The notes under the pieces: generated by a model | Told to the model about the DNA's origin: nothing | The model's input: the letters and a program-made list of their open reading frames with translations, nothing else | Database searches by the model: none | DNA from: Candidatus Thalassarchaeaceae archaeon | Lineage (GTDB): Archaea > Thermoplasmatota > Poseidoniia > Poseidoniales > Thalassarchaeaceae | Direction of reading: 5' to 3' | Length of the DNA stretch: 33,458 nt | Assembly (NCBI GenBank): GCA_029940695.1 | Contig: JAPYUP010000018.1 | Location: forward strand, 1-33,458 | Translations under genes and position numbers: made by a program | In this document: piece by piece, positions 1-8,656 of the stretch | Layout of the letters: every line of letters begins with the position of its first letter | Position numbering within the stretch: the stretch's first letter is position 1

Positions 1-1
1 C

Positions 2-3000
2 CCTGACCCACTCGACCCTAACCCGGAACCGATACCGAGGGACTGCGACCCCAAGATCATCGCGTTCTACGACGCCGTATTCACCGACGAGGAACAGGAT
101 CCCTCGACTTCCTACGACTCTGGGACCCATGGATCCCACGTTGCCGGCATCGCCGCAGGCACCGGCGGTGGCCAGACCGACCCAGAGACCGGCCTGCGCT
201 ACGTCGGAGCCGCTCCCGGAGCCTACCTGATCAACATCCTCGCCTGCTGCGACGGCGATATCGAGGACGTCATACAGGGCGCCCAGTGGGCCATAGACAA
301 CAGGGACAAGTACGGCATAGACATCTTAACCTCGTCCCTGGGCGAGCAGCAGTTCGAGATTCACGTCGACAACGACGGCAACTCCGCATGGAGCCGACAG
401 ATGGACATGGTTGTCGAGGCAGGCATCACGACCACCCTATCTGCCGGCAACGAGATCGGCGGCATCACTTTCGTTGGCTGCAACACCATAGACAGCCCCG
501 GCGATGCGCGCCTACCAATCACGGTGGCGAGCTTGGACAAGGACCTCAGCCTCGCCATCTACAGCAGTCGCGGGTACACCTCTGACCTCCGCGTCAAGCC
601 AGACGTCGCCACCATCGGATCTGCCATCATGGCACCCGACGCCGCGACACAGGACGGCTACATCAGCAAGTCCGGCACCAGCATGGCAACTCCTCTGATG
701 GCGGGCATTGCCGCCCTCATGATACAGGCCAACCCAGACCTCACTCCTTCCGAGTTGAAGGTCATAGTGTCTGACCAGTCGATCGAGCGAGAAGTCTCCT
801 TGTTCGGGGACGCGGGTCTCAATGACTGTAGCCTGCTGGAGACGAGGCCAGACAACGAGTTCGGATATGGTCAGGCCGACCCCGTCGCCTTCGTTGAGGC
901 CGCAGGCAGCATTGACCGTTCTCTAAATGTCTCTATGGACATCCGCTCGATGGACGAGGTGCTCAACCAGAGCTACCTCTCGGGTACCGCCTCGGGTGTG
1001 GCGCCCGGACAAGGCGAGGTGCAGGTCCGCGTCGGTGGTAGCCAGTGGAAGGCAACGGAAGACACCTCTCCGTTAGGTGACTGGGCCCAGTGGGAGATTA
1101 AGCTGGACCCGCACAACGAGTCTGGAAACTCAACCATCTACGCCCGCCTGATTGTCGATGACGACCACATTTCTCCAGTGGATGCCCGTAGAGTCATCCT
1201 TCTAGATCTGCTAGCACCGGTGGAAGCAACCGATTCGAGCAGCTCGAAAATTCTAATTTTCGGACTATCGCTAATCTTACTACTCCTGTTAGTATACGTT
1301 CTTTACAACAGAGAGCAACTTGTTGAGGAGTGGTTCGACGGACAGAGCCTGACTGAGAACAAGCTCAGAAGGATGGTTTCACTTTGCGTCCTTTACTTCG
1401 CTCAAGGCCTCCCATGGGGATTCGTAACAGTCGCCTTCGCATCATATCTCTCGGACAACGGATTTACCCCTCAAGAGCTTGGTACTCTGTTCGCTACCGT
1501 CGCCTTGCCTTGGACCTTCAAGTGGATTTGGGGCCCCGTTATCGACACGTTGAGCTTACCGCAATTCGGCACCCGTAGGCTATGGATCCTATTCGCCCAG
1601 TTTGGGATGGCCGTATCAATAGGGACCCTTCTACTTGTCCCGGATCTGACGAATCAGATCGACCTAGTGATTAAACTAATGTTCGTGCACAATATCTTCG
1701 CTTCCCTACAGGACGTCAGCACCGACGCCCTCGCGGTGGACGTTCTTCGGGATGACGAAGTCTCGAAGGCAAACGGGTACATGTTCGCGTCCAAGCGAGG
1801 CGGGATGATAGTCGGTGGTGCGGTCCTTGGTGGATTCGCCACGACGATAGGCATCAAGGGCATGCTATCTATCCAACTGCCAATGCTGCTGCTGATAATG
1901 GTGCTACCATTGTTCCTCTACGAAAAGCCAGGCACACGGCTGTTCCCATGGTCAAGACTATCCGATCAAGAATTACTAGATTCTGATTTCACGGATTCTT
2001 CCCGGGAGTCTGAATTTGAAGTGGATGAAAGGCTTTACTGGGAGGAACCAGAAGAGTCCAGATGGTGGGCGGCTCAGGCAGTGGGTAAATCAACATTTGA
2101 CCAAAGAATCTCACTAGCAGCCCTGCTGACTATCGTATCCCTAACCATCTTTGTCGCCGGGCTGATATTTGCGATATTTTCAGTTGACCTGACTGTTCCG
2201 CTATACGCGAAAGCAAAGAGGATTGCATTCTATGGGATCGTTCTAGCCATTATCACTACCTTGGTCGCTAGAGCGGTCCCAATACCTAAGGTCATTAATC
2301 CATTCTTGATATTGCCCCAAGGTTCCCGCAGGACTCTTGCTCAGACAAGTTTCAATCTCACCAAGGCATTCCACCTGAGATCCTCTTTCATGCTGATCTT
2401 CCTGTGCCTCCTGGCCGAACTGTATCTTTTCATAGACCCAATCGTGATTGACATATTCATCAATCGGGCAGAGTGGGAGCAGGAGGATTACAACGTCATC
2501 GTTGGCGGTATCGTAATCCTCGCAATCATGATCGGCCAGATTGCAGGGGGCATGCTGGGAGAAAAGTACGGGGTCAAAAAGGTGGCAATAATCGGCTTCA
2601 CATGCCTTGCCTTGTGCAATGCCATGCTGGCGGTTTTGGAGCCATTCTGGACCAACACGGTAGTAATGACGGCCTATTTGATTATCCGAGGCCTAGTCAA
2701 CGGAGTGGCTTGGATATGCGTGATTGCGGTCTGCATGAAGATGACCTGGAGCAAGGTCGGGGGGACACAATTCACCGCCTATATGTCCATGTTCAACCTC
2801 TCGGGCGTAATGGCATACACATTCACTGGTAGGATGCTGGAGATATTCGATAACAATTACAGCACCACAATTTATGTGGGGGCAGTACTCACCATGTTCA
2901 CAGTCTTCTTCTTGGTCTTCATCGACCCAGAAGAGTGCAACAGAGTACTCGAGGAGAAGGATGCCTTGGACGGAATCCTTCTGGACGATTTGGGCGAGTC

Positions 3001-3046
3001 AGGATGGTGGGAAAAGGGAGGTGACGATCCTGTCACAACTGCGTGA
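2..3046 (+). CDS. Subtilisin-like serine protease fused to AmpG/PAT-type MFS transporter (5' partial)
   Basis: The reading frame is open from the window edge, so the N-terminus (signal peptide, catalytic Asp) is missing; 1014 residues are visible. The protease part shows the catalytic His in GTHGSHVAG (visible residue about 43), the oxyanion Asn in SAGNE (about 150) and the catalytic Ser in SGTSMATP (about 227). An Ig-like linker follows, then one hydrophobic helix at about 415-436. After a short segment with KLRR comes a polytopic transporter whose LYFAQGLPWG start, TDALAVDVL motif and charged mid-protein loop resemble the AmpG/PAT branch of the MFS. The topology is consistent: protease outside, helix crosses inward, and the MFS N-terminus lies in the cytoplasm. 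No stop interrupts the join. The transporter half is clearly AT-richer than the protease half. Inferred role: extracellular proteolysis tied to uptake. The substrate is unknown. Confidence 0.85.
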   Translation, partial: PDPLDPNPEPIPRDCDPKIIAFYDAVFTDEEQDPSTSYDSGTHGSHVAGIAAGTGGGQTDPETGLRYVGAAPGAYLINILACCDGDIEDVIQGAQWAIDNRDKYGIDILTSSLGEQQFEIHVDNDGNSAWSRQMDMVVEAGITTTLSAGNEIGGITFVGCNTIDSPGDARLPITVASLDKDLSLAIYSSRGYTSDLRVKPDVATIGSAIMAPDAATQDGYISKSGTSMATPLMAGIAALMIQANPDLTPSELKVIVSDQSIEREVSLFGDAGLNDCSLLETRPDNEFGYGQADPVAFVEAAGSIDRSLNVSMDIRSMDEVLNQSYLSGTASGVAPGQGEVQVRVGGSQWKATEDTSPLGDWAQWEIKLDPHNESGNSTIYARLIVDDDHISPVDARRVILLDLLAPVEATDSSSSKILIFGLSLILLLLLVYVLYNREQLVEEWFDGQSLTENKLRRMVSLCVLYFAQGLPWGFVTVAFASYLSDNGFTPQELGTLFATVALPWTFKWIWGPVIDTLSLPQFGTRRLWILFAQFGMAVSIGTLLLVPDLTNQIDLVIKLMFVHNIFASLQDVSTDALAVDVLRDDEVSKANGYMFASKRGGMIVGGAVLGGFATTIGIKGMLSIQLPMLLLIMVLPLFLYEKPGTRLFPWSRLSDQELLDSDFTDSSRESEFEVDERLYWEEPEESRWWAAQAVGKSTFDQRISLAALLTIVSLTIFVAGLIFAIFSVDLTVPLYAKAKRIAFYGIVLAIITTLVARAVPIPKVINPFLILPQGSRRTLAQTSFNLTKAFHLRSSFMLIFLCLLAELYLFIDPIVIDIFINRAEWEQEDYNVIVGGIVILAIMIGQIAGGMLGEKYGVKKVAIIGFTCLALCNAMLAVLEPFWTNTVVMTAYLIIRGLVNGVAWICVIAVCMKMTWSKVGGTQFTAYMSMFNLSGVMAYTFTGRMLEIFDNNYSTTIYVGAVLTMFTVFFLVFIDPEECNRVLEEKDALDGILLDDLGESGWWEKGGDDPVTTA

Positions 3047-3296
3047 TATCCTCGATTCCGCCGAGACCGACTTCCTGGTCTTCACCCAGACCGTGTGCCC
3101 CTACTGCACACTCGCCTTCAGGACCCTCGATGCCAAGGGTCTGAGTTTCACAGATGTTAACCTCGATCACTACGATGGGCTTAGGCAGGCTGTAGTAAGA
3201 GAAACCGGACATCGGACCGTCCCAATAGTCTTTGACATGAGAGATGAGGATCCGGTGTTCGTCGGTGGCTCGGACAACCTGCTCGAGTACCTCTAG
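3021..3296 (+). CDS. Glutaredoxin-like thiol-disulfide oxidoreductase
   Basis: A 91-residue protein with the glutaredoxin active site CPYC at about residues 26-29 and a TVP cis-Pro loop (HRTVPIVF) at the position that binds glutathione or a partner thiol in this family. The length is typical for a single-domain glutaredoxin. The start is uncertain. GTG at 3021 is the first conventional codon in frame, but it lies inside the GGGAGGTGA ribosome-binding-like string. A CTG at 3030 would be better spaced from it. The gene overlaps the end of the protease-transporter by about 26 nt, so the two are probably co-translated. Its stop is interleaved with the stop of the convergent lipoprotein gene in a CTAG. 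Confidence 0.85.
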   Translation: MTILSQLRDILDSAETDFLVFTQTVCPYCTLAFRTLDAKGLSFTDVNLDHYDGLRQAVVRETGHRTVPIVFDMRDEDPVFVGGSDNLLEYL

Positions 3297-4243
3297 AGGC
3301 TCCAGGACTCTGTAATCCCGCCAGCTATCCTGACTCGCAGATAGGTTGAGCCTGTGAAGGTCACCGTTAGAGTATACTCTCCCGACGGATATGGAATCGT
3401 TCCCATAGTCCCCAGCTCGCTCGCACCAGGCCCCCATATGCGCTCCAGAGCGGATACGGATAGGTGGTCCCTGAGGGTGAGGGAGATGGTGGAGGAGCCA
3501 CTACCACACTCTGCGTCTATGAAGTAGATCATCTCGTCCCAATCCCCGTCACTCGGGTGGTCACTCACAAGGAATGTGTCGCGAACCTCGACGTCCGCCC
3601 CAGTGTCCCCCCAGGTATCACTGAACAGGTCTCCTCCCCTGATGAAGTAGACATCCCCTGTGTGCCCCGATCCCTGATCGACCACCATCATTCTGAGTTG
3701 CTCAGTTCCCGAGGCATCCGTCCAGATGAAGGAATAGAAGAAACCGACTCCGCTGTCGTACACGTAGTCGATTCGCGAACCATCGGACGCCGTGCCGGCG
3801 ATGATGGCCGTGCTGCCTGTGACCCCTATCACTGACGCCGTCCACTCAGTGGAGAACAGTGTGAAGTCCCAAGTCCCGTCTTTCTCGATCGGGAATGACA
3901 GCACTGGCTGGGCTACACCGTTCTCGAACGCGCTCAGGTCCGAGTGCGTGACCCTGCCGAGGAACGGGTTGTGGTTGAGAACGGCGTGCCGCCTGGCTTC
4001 CGTCAGGCTCGAAATTGCCAGCATGTAAGCCGCGCCATCCTCCTCCTCGTCGCTCGCTACGACGAGCCTAGCTGTGTCGTCACTGTAGTCCGGGGTGGAG
4101 AATGTGTAGAGCCACCAGTCCCCGACCTGCCAGACAGGGACGTCAATGGAATCGGAATCGATGTCGCCATCCGAGCCTGTACAGCCAGTCATGCCCGCCG
4201 CCAGCAAGAGCGTTGCGAGAGCAAACGTCGAGGCCGAGCGCAT
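3293..4243 (-). CDS. Secreted lipoprotein of unknown function
   Basis: 316 residues. A hydrophobic N-terminus ends in a lipobox (LAAGMTGC, Cys21), so it is expected to be lipid-anchored outside the cell. An acidic Ser/Asp linker follows. The mature part begins with a DVPVWQVGDWWLY motif, closely resembled by DVPEWRINDNWMY near the N-terminus of the large surface protein at 25422-28898, so the two share a surface module. The rest is beta-rich with no catalytic motif I recognise. It lies 49 nt after the pyrophosphatase gene on the same strand and has a weak GGAG upstream of the ATG, so it may be expressed with that gene. Function unknown. Confidence 0.8.
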   Translation of the reverse strand: MRSASTFALATLLLAAGMTGCTGSDGDIDSDSIDVPVWQVGDWWLYTFSTPDYSDDTARLVVASDEEEDGAAYMLAISSLTEARRHAVLNHNPFLGRVTHSDLSAFENGVAQPVLSFPIEKDGTWDFTLFSTEWTASVIGVTGSTAIIAGTASDGSRIDYVYDSGVGFFYSFIWTDASGTEQLRMMVVDQGSGHTGDVYFIRGGDLFSDTWGDTGADVEVRDTFLVSDHPSDGDWDEMIYFIDAECGSGSSTISLTLRDHLSVSALERIWGPGASELGTMGTIPYPSGEYTLTVTFTGSTYLRVRIAGGITESWSL

Positions 4244-4292
4244 GATACTCCGTACTCAGCACTGGCCAAGAGGCTGACGCTGCCAGGAGCGC

Positions 4293-6332
4293 TCAGATAA
4301 GTCCAGGCGCGATGACGACCGAGACGATTGACATCAGCTTGATTAGGATGTTTAGAGATGGCCCGCTGGTGTCTTTGAACGGGTCCCCGATAGTGTCGCC
4401 AATTACAGCGGCGTCGTGAGACGAGTCCCCCTTCACAGCGCCCTCGATGTGCCCTTGCTCGATGGCCTTCTTCGCGTTGTCCCACGCACCGCCAGCGTTG
4501 GCCATGAAGAGGGCCATCAGCACACCGGTCACCAGTGCGCCCGCTAGCAGGCCGCCGAGGGCGGCCGGTCCGAGCACGTAGCCGACGACCACGGGGGCCG
4601 AGACTGCAGTCAATCCGGGCATTATCATTTCACGCAGGGCAGCCTGGGTAGAGATGTCTATGCAGGTCTTGGAATCGGGCTTGACACCTTCCTTGCCTTC
4701 CAGCAAACCCTCAATCTCCCGGAACTGCCGACGGATCTCAATCACCATTTCGCCGGCTGCTTTACCCACTGAGGTCATGGTCATAGCAGCGACCACGAAC
4801 GGGAGCGAACCGCCGATGAGCAGCCCTATGACGACCATTGGATCGGTGAGTGATAGGTCCGCTGCCTCGAGTTGAGCTGCGGTACCGAAGGCGGCGAAGA
4901 GCGCGAGCGCGGTGAGAGCCGCGCTGCCTATCGCGAAGCCCTTGCCGATCGCCGCAGTAGTGTTGCCGATGCTGTCGAGACTGTCCGTAATATCTCTGAC
5001 ATCAGAGCCTAGCTTGCTCATCTCGGAGATGCCGCCCGCGTTGTCGGCCACCGGACCGTATGCGTCTACTGTCATCGTGACGCCGACCGTGGCAAGCATA
5101 CCCATCGCGGCCATCGCGATGCCGTAGAGCCCCAAGTCGCCGCCTCCCATCACCTCGTTGGCAACGAAGATACCACTCGCGATGAGGAGTATCGGTATGA
5201 AAGTGGACATCATGCCAACCGAGAGGCCTGCGATGGCGTTGGTGGCAGGACCAGTTTTGGACATCTTTCCGATGTAGGGAATGGCCTTCACGGGAATTCC
5301 GAAGACGGGCTCTATCCCGGTGTAGAATTCAGTCACAAGACCGATGAGGATCCCGATGACCGAGCCGGCAATCACTGCCTGCATCGGGTCTGTGCCGGTC
5401 TCAAGCCCTAGGTAGCCTATGCCGAACCAGCCGGCGACCCAAAAGAGAGCTGCGCCGATAAAAGTCGTGTTTCGCAGTGCTGCAGCAGCATCTCCTCCCT
5501 TAAACACCTTCATACTGAATACGCCGACGATTGAAGCAACGTATCCCACGAGCCCGAGGAAGATTGGGAGGGTGATGTAATCGGAGTGCATTCCCGAGGC
5601 CTCGGCGATCACCATGGCAGCGATGATCGAGCCTACGAAGGACTCGAAGATGTCGGCACCCATTCCAGCAACGTCCCCAACGTTGTCACCCACGTTATCG
5701 GCGATGACGCCGGGGTTGCGCGGGTCGTCCTCAGGGATTCCCGCCTCAATCTTGCCGACGAGGTCAGCGCCGACGTCAGCGGCCTTGGTGTAGATGCCAC
5801 CGCCCACGCGGGCGAACAGCGCTATCGAGGATGCGCCCATGCCGAAGCCGGCGATATTCTGCACCTCTGGACCGGTTCCAAGCCACATGGCCATCAACGA
5901 GATGCCAAGCAGCCCGAGGCCACCGACCGAGAGCCCCATCACGGCGCCTCCGTTGTAGGAGACCTCGAGGGCGGCTGGCTGGCCGCCCGATGCGGCAGCC
6001 ATGGCGGTGCGTCCGTTGGCACTGGTGGCTGCTCGCATCCCGCTGAAGCCGGCAGCCACAGAGGCCGCAGCGCCAGCCAGGAAGGCGAGCACGGTCTGAT
6101 TACCTGTATCGGGGTTCACAAAGAGCAATCCAGCTACAATTGCGATGAAGATCGCCAAGTATCGGTACTCGGCGAACAGAAAGGCCATGGCGCCATCCCT
6201 GATCTGCTTAGTGATGTCTGCGACCGTATCGTTCTCAATTTTAATTTTCTCAATCTGGGTGTAGAGCAGCACTGCGATAGCGAGCCCAACGGCTGCGGTT
6301 CCGGCTGCGATTTCCGGTATATTTTCAATCAT
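4293..6332 (-). CDS. hppA: Membrane-bound ion-translocating pyrophosphatase, K+-dependent type
   Basis: 679 residues, normal for the family, with about 15-16 membrane helices. It hydrolyses cytoplasmic pyrophosphate and pumps H+ or Na+ out of the cell. The PPi/Mg-binding signature is intact at residues 186-230 (DVGADLVGK, the acidic EDDPRNP stretch, DNVGDNVGD). The second conserved acidic region is near 423-430 ([12 protein letters not shown]), with a third near the C-terminus ([19 protein letters not shown]). Residues 456-464 read GNTTAAIGK. The Ala and Gly at 460 and 463 are the known signature of the K+-dependent subclass; K+-independent enzymes have Lys and Thr there. That subclass includes Na+ pumps and H+ pumps, so I leave the ion open. 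A GGTGAGG ribosome-binding site precedes the ATG. Confidence 0.97.
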   Translation of the reverse strand: MIENIPEIAAGTAAVGLAIAVLLYTQIEKIKIENDTVADITKQIRDGAMAFLFAEYRYLAIFIAIVAGLLFVNPDTGNQTVLAFLAGAAASVAAGFSGMRAATSANGRTAMAAASGGQPAALEVSYNGGAVMGLSVGGLGLLGISLMAMWLGTGPEVQNIAGFGMGASSIALFARVGGGIYTKAADVGADLVGKIEAGIPEDDPRNPGVIADNVGDNVGDVAGMGADIFESFVGSIIAAMVIAEASGMHSDYITLPIFLGLVGYVASIVGVFSMKVFKGGDAAAALRNTTFIGAALFWVAGWFGIGYLGLETGTDPMQAVIAGSVIGILIGLVTEFYTGIEPVFGIPVKAIPYIGKMSKTGPATNAIAGLSVGMMSTFIPILLIASGIFVANEVMGGGDLGLYGIAMAAMGMLATVGVTMTVDAYGPVADNAGGISEMSKLGSDVRDITDSLDSIGNTTAAIGKGFAIGSAALTALALFAAFGTAAQLEAADLSLTDPMVVIGLLIGGSLPFVVAAMTMTSVGKAAGEMVIEIRRQFREIEGLLEGKEGVKPDSKTCIDISTQAALREMIMPGLTAVSAPVVVGYVLGPAALGGLLAGALVTGVLMALFMANAGGAWDNAKKAIEQGHIEGAVKGDSSHDAAVIGDTIGDPFKDTSGPSLNILIKLMSIVSVVIAPGLI

Positions 6333-6367
6333 GTCCTCACCTGCGTCGCCTCGGCGACCCTAGTTCT

Positions 6368-6378
6368 GTATTTAATCC
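6368..6378 (-). promoter_or_regulatory. Probable TATA box of hppA
   Basis: On the minus strand the sequence reads GGATTAAATAC in the 81-bp gap between the amidotransferase stop and the hppA start. A transcript starting about 26 nt downstream would begin near 6345 and leave a short leader of about 13 nt holding the GGTGAGG ribosome-binding site. No transcript data; position inferred from archaeal TATA spacing. Confidence 0.45.
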
Positions 6379-6413
6379 AAATCCACCGTATTCAGTAGTA
6401 TCTGGGAATACGC

Positions 6414-7313
6414 TCAGCGACCAGTGACGACAGCCGCAAAAGACTCGAGAATCCCGGCCCCATCATGTTCTCGCTGGAACGCCTCGAGTTCCTCACTGGT
6501 GATGTGCCCCCAATCGAAGGCTCGCTCAACCCGGGCCTTGGCCGCCTCGGGGTGGAACTGGACGCCCCAAGTCGGCAACGGGATGCCATCATCGTCAGTG
6601 ACACGGACGGCAGCGATTCTATTGTGATCGGTGCTACCGAGCAGAGTGCAGCAATCTGGTACTGATATCACGTGATCTCTGTGCGTGAAGAGGGCGACCG
6701 GCGAGTCCCCCTCGCCAGATCGTCTCGAGGAGAACAGTTCGTCAGATTCCCCATCGTTGGTCAGTGAGAGGTCCCAGACCCCATTGGATAGAGTGTCGGC
6801 ACGCTCCACGGTTGCCCCAAGTGCCTTGCAAAGGAGCTGGTGGCCGAAGCAGATGCCTAGGGTGGGAACTCCCATCGAGGCGGAGGACCGCAACAGCGAG
6901 GCACTGCTTACCATCCAGTCCTCCCAGATCGAGACGTTGTGACGGGATCCGGTGCAGATGACTGCATCCGGGGCGATTCTGCCTAGCCAATCTGCAGTCA
7001 GAGTATCGTCACCGTGCATAGGCATGGCGATTCGCCTGAACACTACCGGGTTGCCGCACATTTCGAGATCGCACTCGGCCCAGAAGCCGAAGTCGTCGTC
7101 CCAGTGGGGGACATCGTCCTCCGTGATGGCGACCTCACCATTCTCTTGGGCACGCCGCCCCGCTTCCTCCGACTGCACTTGCGGAGTCACCAGCAGTACC
7201 TCCACACTTCCCGAGTTAGCCAAGGGACAGACTATCTCCTGATTTCCCCCGTGACCGAACTCAGAACGCTCTACCAGTAGATCGATGAGAAGAACTCTGG
7301 TTCCGGCTCCCAT
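6414..7313 (-). CDS. Class I glutamine amidotransferase (GMP-synthase-like GATase domain)
   Basis: 299 residues from the ATG at 7313. The frame is open further upstream to 7391, but that extension has no family similarity and would run into the divergent gene. The class I GATase triad is visible: nucleophile Cys155 in GICFGHQ, His254 and Glu256 in GVQFHPEAA. The enzyme should release ammonia from glutamine or hydrolyse a gamma-glutamyl compound. The protein is a stand-alone GATase with a longer N-terminal section (about 100 residues) than typical, and there is no synthetase domain nearby, so the acceptor is unknown. It is not guaA itself, which would carry an ATP-pyrophosphatase domain. It reads toward hppA, which has its own putative promoter. 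Confidence 0.88.
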   Translation of the reverse strand: MGAGTRVLLIDLLVERSEFGHGGNQEIVCPLANSGSVEVLLVTPQVQSEEAGRRAQENGEVAITEDDVPHWDDDFGFWAECDLEMCGNPVVFRRIAMPMHGDDTLTADWLGRIAPDAVICTGSRHNVSIWEDWMVSSASLLRSSASMGVPTLGICFGHQLLCKALGATVERADTLSNGVWDLSLTNDGESDELFSSRRSGEGDSPVALFTHRDHVISVPDCCTLLGSTDHNRIAAVRVTDDDGIPLPTWGVQFHPEAAKARVERAFDWGHITSEELEAFQREHDGAGILESFAAVVTGR

Positions 7314-7323
7314 GCCACTCCGA

Positions 7324-7347
7324 GGGGGCAAGTGTTTGAAAGCCCCC
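7324..7347. repeat. Inverted repeat in divergent promoter region
   Basis: GGGGGC at 7324-7329 and GCCCCC at 7342-7347 are exact reverse complements separated by 12 nt. The repeat lies in the 63-bp gap between the divergent amidotransferase and NifU-domain genes. It could form a hairpin in the leader of the NifU-domain gene or bind a regulator. G-tracts also arise by chance in GC-rich DNA. Confidence 0.3.
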
Positions 7348-7376
7348 CGCTCAACCACGCCTCGAAGGTGACCTCG

Positions 7377-7652
7377 ATGGTGGACAAGCAACTCATCCTA
7401 GACTCAGTGGGTCCGGTCCAAGCGGTATTGGACGCTCATGACGGGGTGGTCAACGTAGTAGACACCACCGATGGGGTGATCATGATTTCCCTCGAGGGCG
7501 GCTGCACGGGCTGCAGCGCTACCCCAATGACAGCGATGCAAATCTACTATTCCCTGATGAAGCTGGATGAGGTGGACGACGTCGTCTTCGTCAACGGCGA
7601 GCTTCCCGCGTACATGCGCTCCTTCATCGACGACAAGCTGAGCTCCGAATAG
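7377..7652 (+). CDS. NifU C-terminal-domain Fe-S scaffold protein
   Basis: 91 residues. It matches the NifU C-terminal/Nfu domain, which carries an Fe-S cluster on a CxxC motif for delivery to apo-proteins. The motif is visible as GGCTGCSATPMTAM at about residues 41-54. The start chosen is the ATG at 7377, preceded by GAAGGTGA at good spacing. An upstream in-frame ATG at 7332 would add 15 residues without similarity. The gene is divergent from the amidotransferase and ends 2 nt before the convergent membrane-protein gene. The Fe-S enzymes elsewhere in the window (Fe-S oxidoreductase, endonuclease III) are possible clients, but nothing here shows this. Confidence 0.9.
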   Translation: MVDKQLILDSVGPVQAVLDAHDGVVNVVDTTDGVIMISLEGGCTGCSATPMTAMQIYYSLMKLDEVDDVVFVNGELPAYMRSFIDDKLSSE

Positions 7653-7654
7653 CC

Positions 7655-7987
7655 TCACTCCTCCTCGCGACGTCTCTTCATTATCGCATGCGGGTTAGTC
7701 TCGCCTTGGACGTCCTTGCCCTTGATGTTCATCATCGAGGCAAGCGCGACTATTATTGCGACCACAGCGAACGGCCTTGCTACGTTCCTCGAGCCCCAAA
7801 GCTCCCCCCCTGCATGGTGCAGTGCGAACAGCAACGCAGCAGACAGGACACACATTGCAGCGATTACACGCTGAGCCAGCACCTCGCGCTCGGTCGTACG
7901 AGAGAGCGTACCTATGGACATCCAGAGAATCACAGCGAGGCTGCAAAGGCTCAGGGAAACCGTCTGCAATATCTCTACGTAATCCAT
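7655..7987 (-). CDS. Small three-helix membrane protein, unknown function
   Basis: 110 residues with three predicted membrane helices at about 5-26, 38-60 and 68-88 and a highly charged C-terminal tail ending KRRREEE. I recognise no family. The ATG at 7987 has no strong ribosome-binding site. An AT-rich element about 60 nt upstream (8043-8057) could serve as its promoter and be shared with the divergent gene. The frame is conserved in character (hydrophobic blocks, charged ends), which supports a real gene rather than a chance frame. Its 3' end abuts the convergent NifU-domain gene. Confidence 0.7.
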   Translation of the reverse strand: MDYVEILQTVSLSLCSLAVILWMSIGTLSRTTEREVLAQRVIAAMCVLSAALLFALHHAGGELWGSRNVARPFAVVAIIVALASMMNIKGKDVQGETNPHAIMKRRREEE

Positions 7988-8042
7988 GATTGTCCGTGGG
8001 CACCTAGGCTTGTGTACGTTCTCCCGATTTGGATAACCTCAA

Positions 8043-8057
8043 GTACTAAATTAATAT
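8043..8057. promoter_or_regulatory. AT-rich element between divergent genes
   Basis: GTACTAAATTAATAT is the only AT-rich tract in the 68-bp gap between the divergent membrane-protein genes. It could be a TATA region for either side. If it drives the plus-strand gene, the best-placed start would be the ATG at 8083 (about 30 nt from its centre) rather than 8056. Confidence 0.35.
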
Positions 8058-8601
8058 GATTCACAGTGTGACTAATCCCCGAATGCTCGCGTCCGCGCAG
8101 TTCGACAAAAGGCTAATCATCTACTGGTGGTTGATGTCCACTTTCACAATGCTCGTCACGGTCGTCGGGGTGTTATTTATCCCCGTGTGGATCTTCATCG
8201 GGTACTTCGTGCACCAGAAGCAGTACCAGAACCTGGGGATGGATTTGACAGACCGCTCCCTGAACGTTCGCAAGGGCTGGCTGTTCAGGAAGCAGCAGAA
8301 TGTCCCCCTTGACAAGATTACTGACATGGCCGTGATCGAGGGGCCGATTCTCAGCGCTCTGGGTCTCTGCCACCTCACAATCGAGACCGCGGGGGGCAGC
8401 GGTGGTGGCGGAAGCGCCTCTCTGACGGGCGTCATTGATGCCCTTGGATTCCGCGACCTCGTCCTCAAGCAACGGGATGGGGTCGCACACCAGGGCATCG
8501 GGGCGACCTCTATGCAAACCCAACCATCGCCTACAGAGTCTGTCCTCGTCGAGATCAGGGACATCCTGAGGCGAATCGAGGAAAGATCGCCCGAAGAGTG
8601 A
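8056..8601 (+). CDS. bPH2/DUF304-like membrane protein
   Basis: 181 residues. Two closely spaced membrane helices at about 22-55 are followed by a soluble domain beginning with QYQNLGMDLTDRSLNVRKGW and the downstream VPLDKITDMAV motif. These are the hallmarks of the bacterial PH2 (DUF304, YdbS/YdbT-like) fold. The C-terminal 50 residues are a polar tail ending in a short helix (EIRDILRRIEERS). Function in this family is poorly defined; a membrane-associated scaffolding role is usually assumed. The start could instead be the ATG at 8083, because the sequence just before 8056 looks like a TATA element. Neither start has a clear ribosome-binding site. Confidence 0.78.
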   Translation: MIHSVTNPRMLASAQFDKRLIIYWWLMSTFTMLVTVVGVLFIPVWIFIGYFVHQKQYQNLGMDLTDRSLNVRKGWLFRKQQNVPLDKITDMAVIEGPILSALGLCHLTIETAGGSGGGGSASLTGVIDALGFRDLVLKQRDGVAHQGIGATSMQTQPSPTESVLVEIRDILRRIEERSPEE

Positions 8602-8627
8602 GATCAACCGTCGAAGCCAGGGGCAAC

Positions 8628-8636
8628 CCAATAAAG
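8628..8636 (+). promoter_or_regulatory. Probable TATA box for leaderless gene at 8657
   Basis: The string CCAATAAAG is centred about 25 nt before the ATG at 8657. There is no purine-rich ribosome-binding site in front of that ATG, which fits transcription starting at the start codon. Confidence 0.4.
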
Positions 8637-8656
8637 CCCAGTCTCAATTTCCTCCC

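Noticed and set aside
1373-3046. Transporter as a separate gene starting at the internal ATG 1373
   Set aside because: No stop precedes it, there is no clear ribosome-binding site, and the preceding helix and KLRR segment give a coherent fused topology. Separate internal initiation is not excluded.
5586-6398. Long plus-strand open frame (270 aa) opposite hppA
   Set aside because: It lies wholly antisense to a well-conserved pyrophosphatase, has no domain or ribosome-binding site, and arises from GC-rich codon bias.
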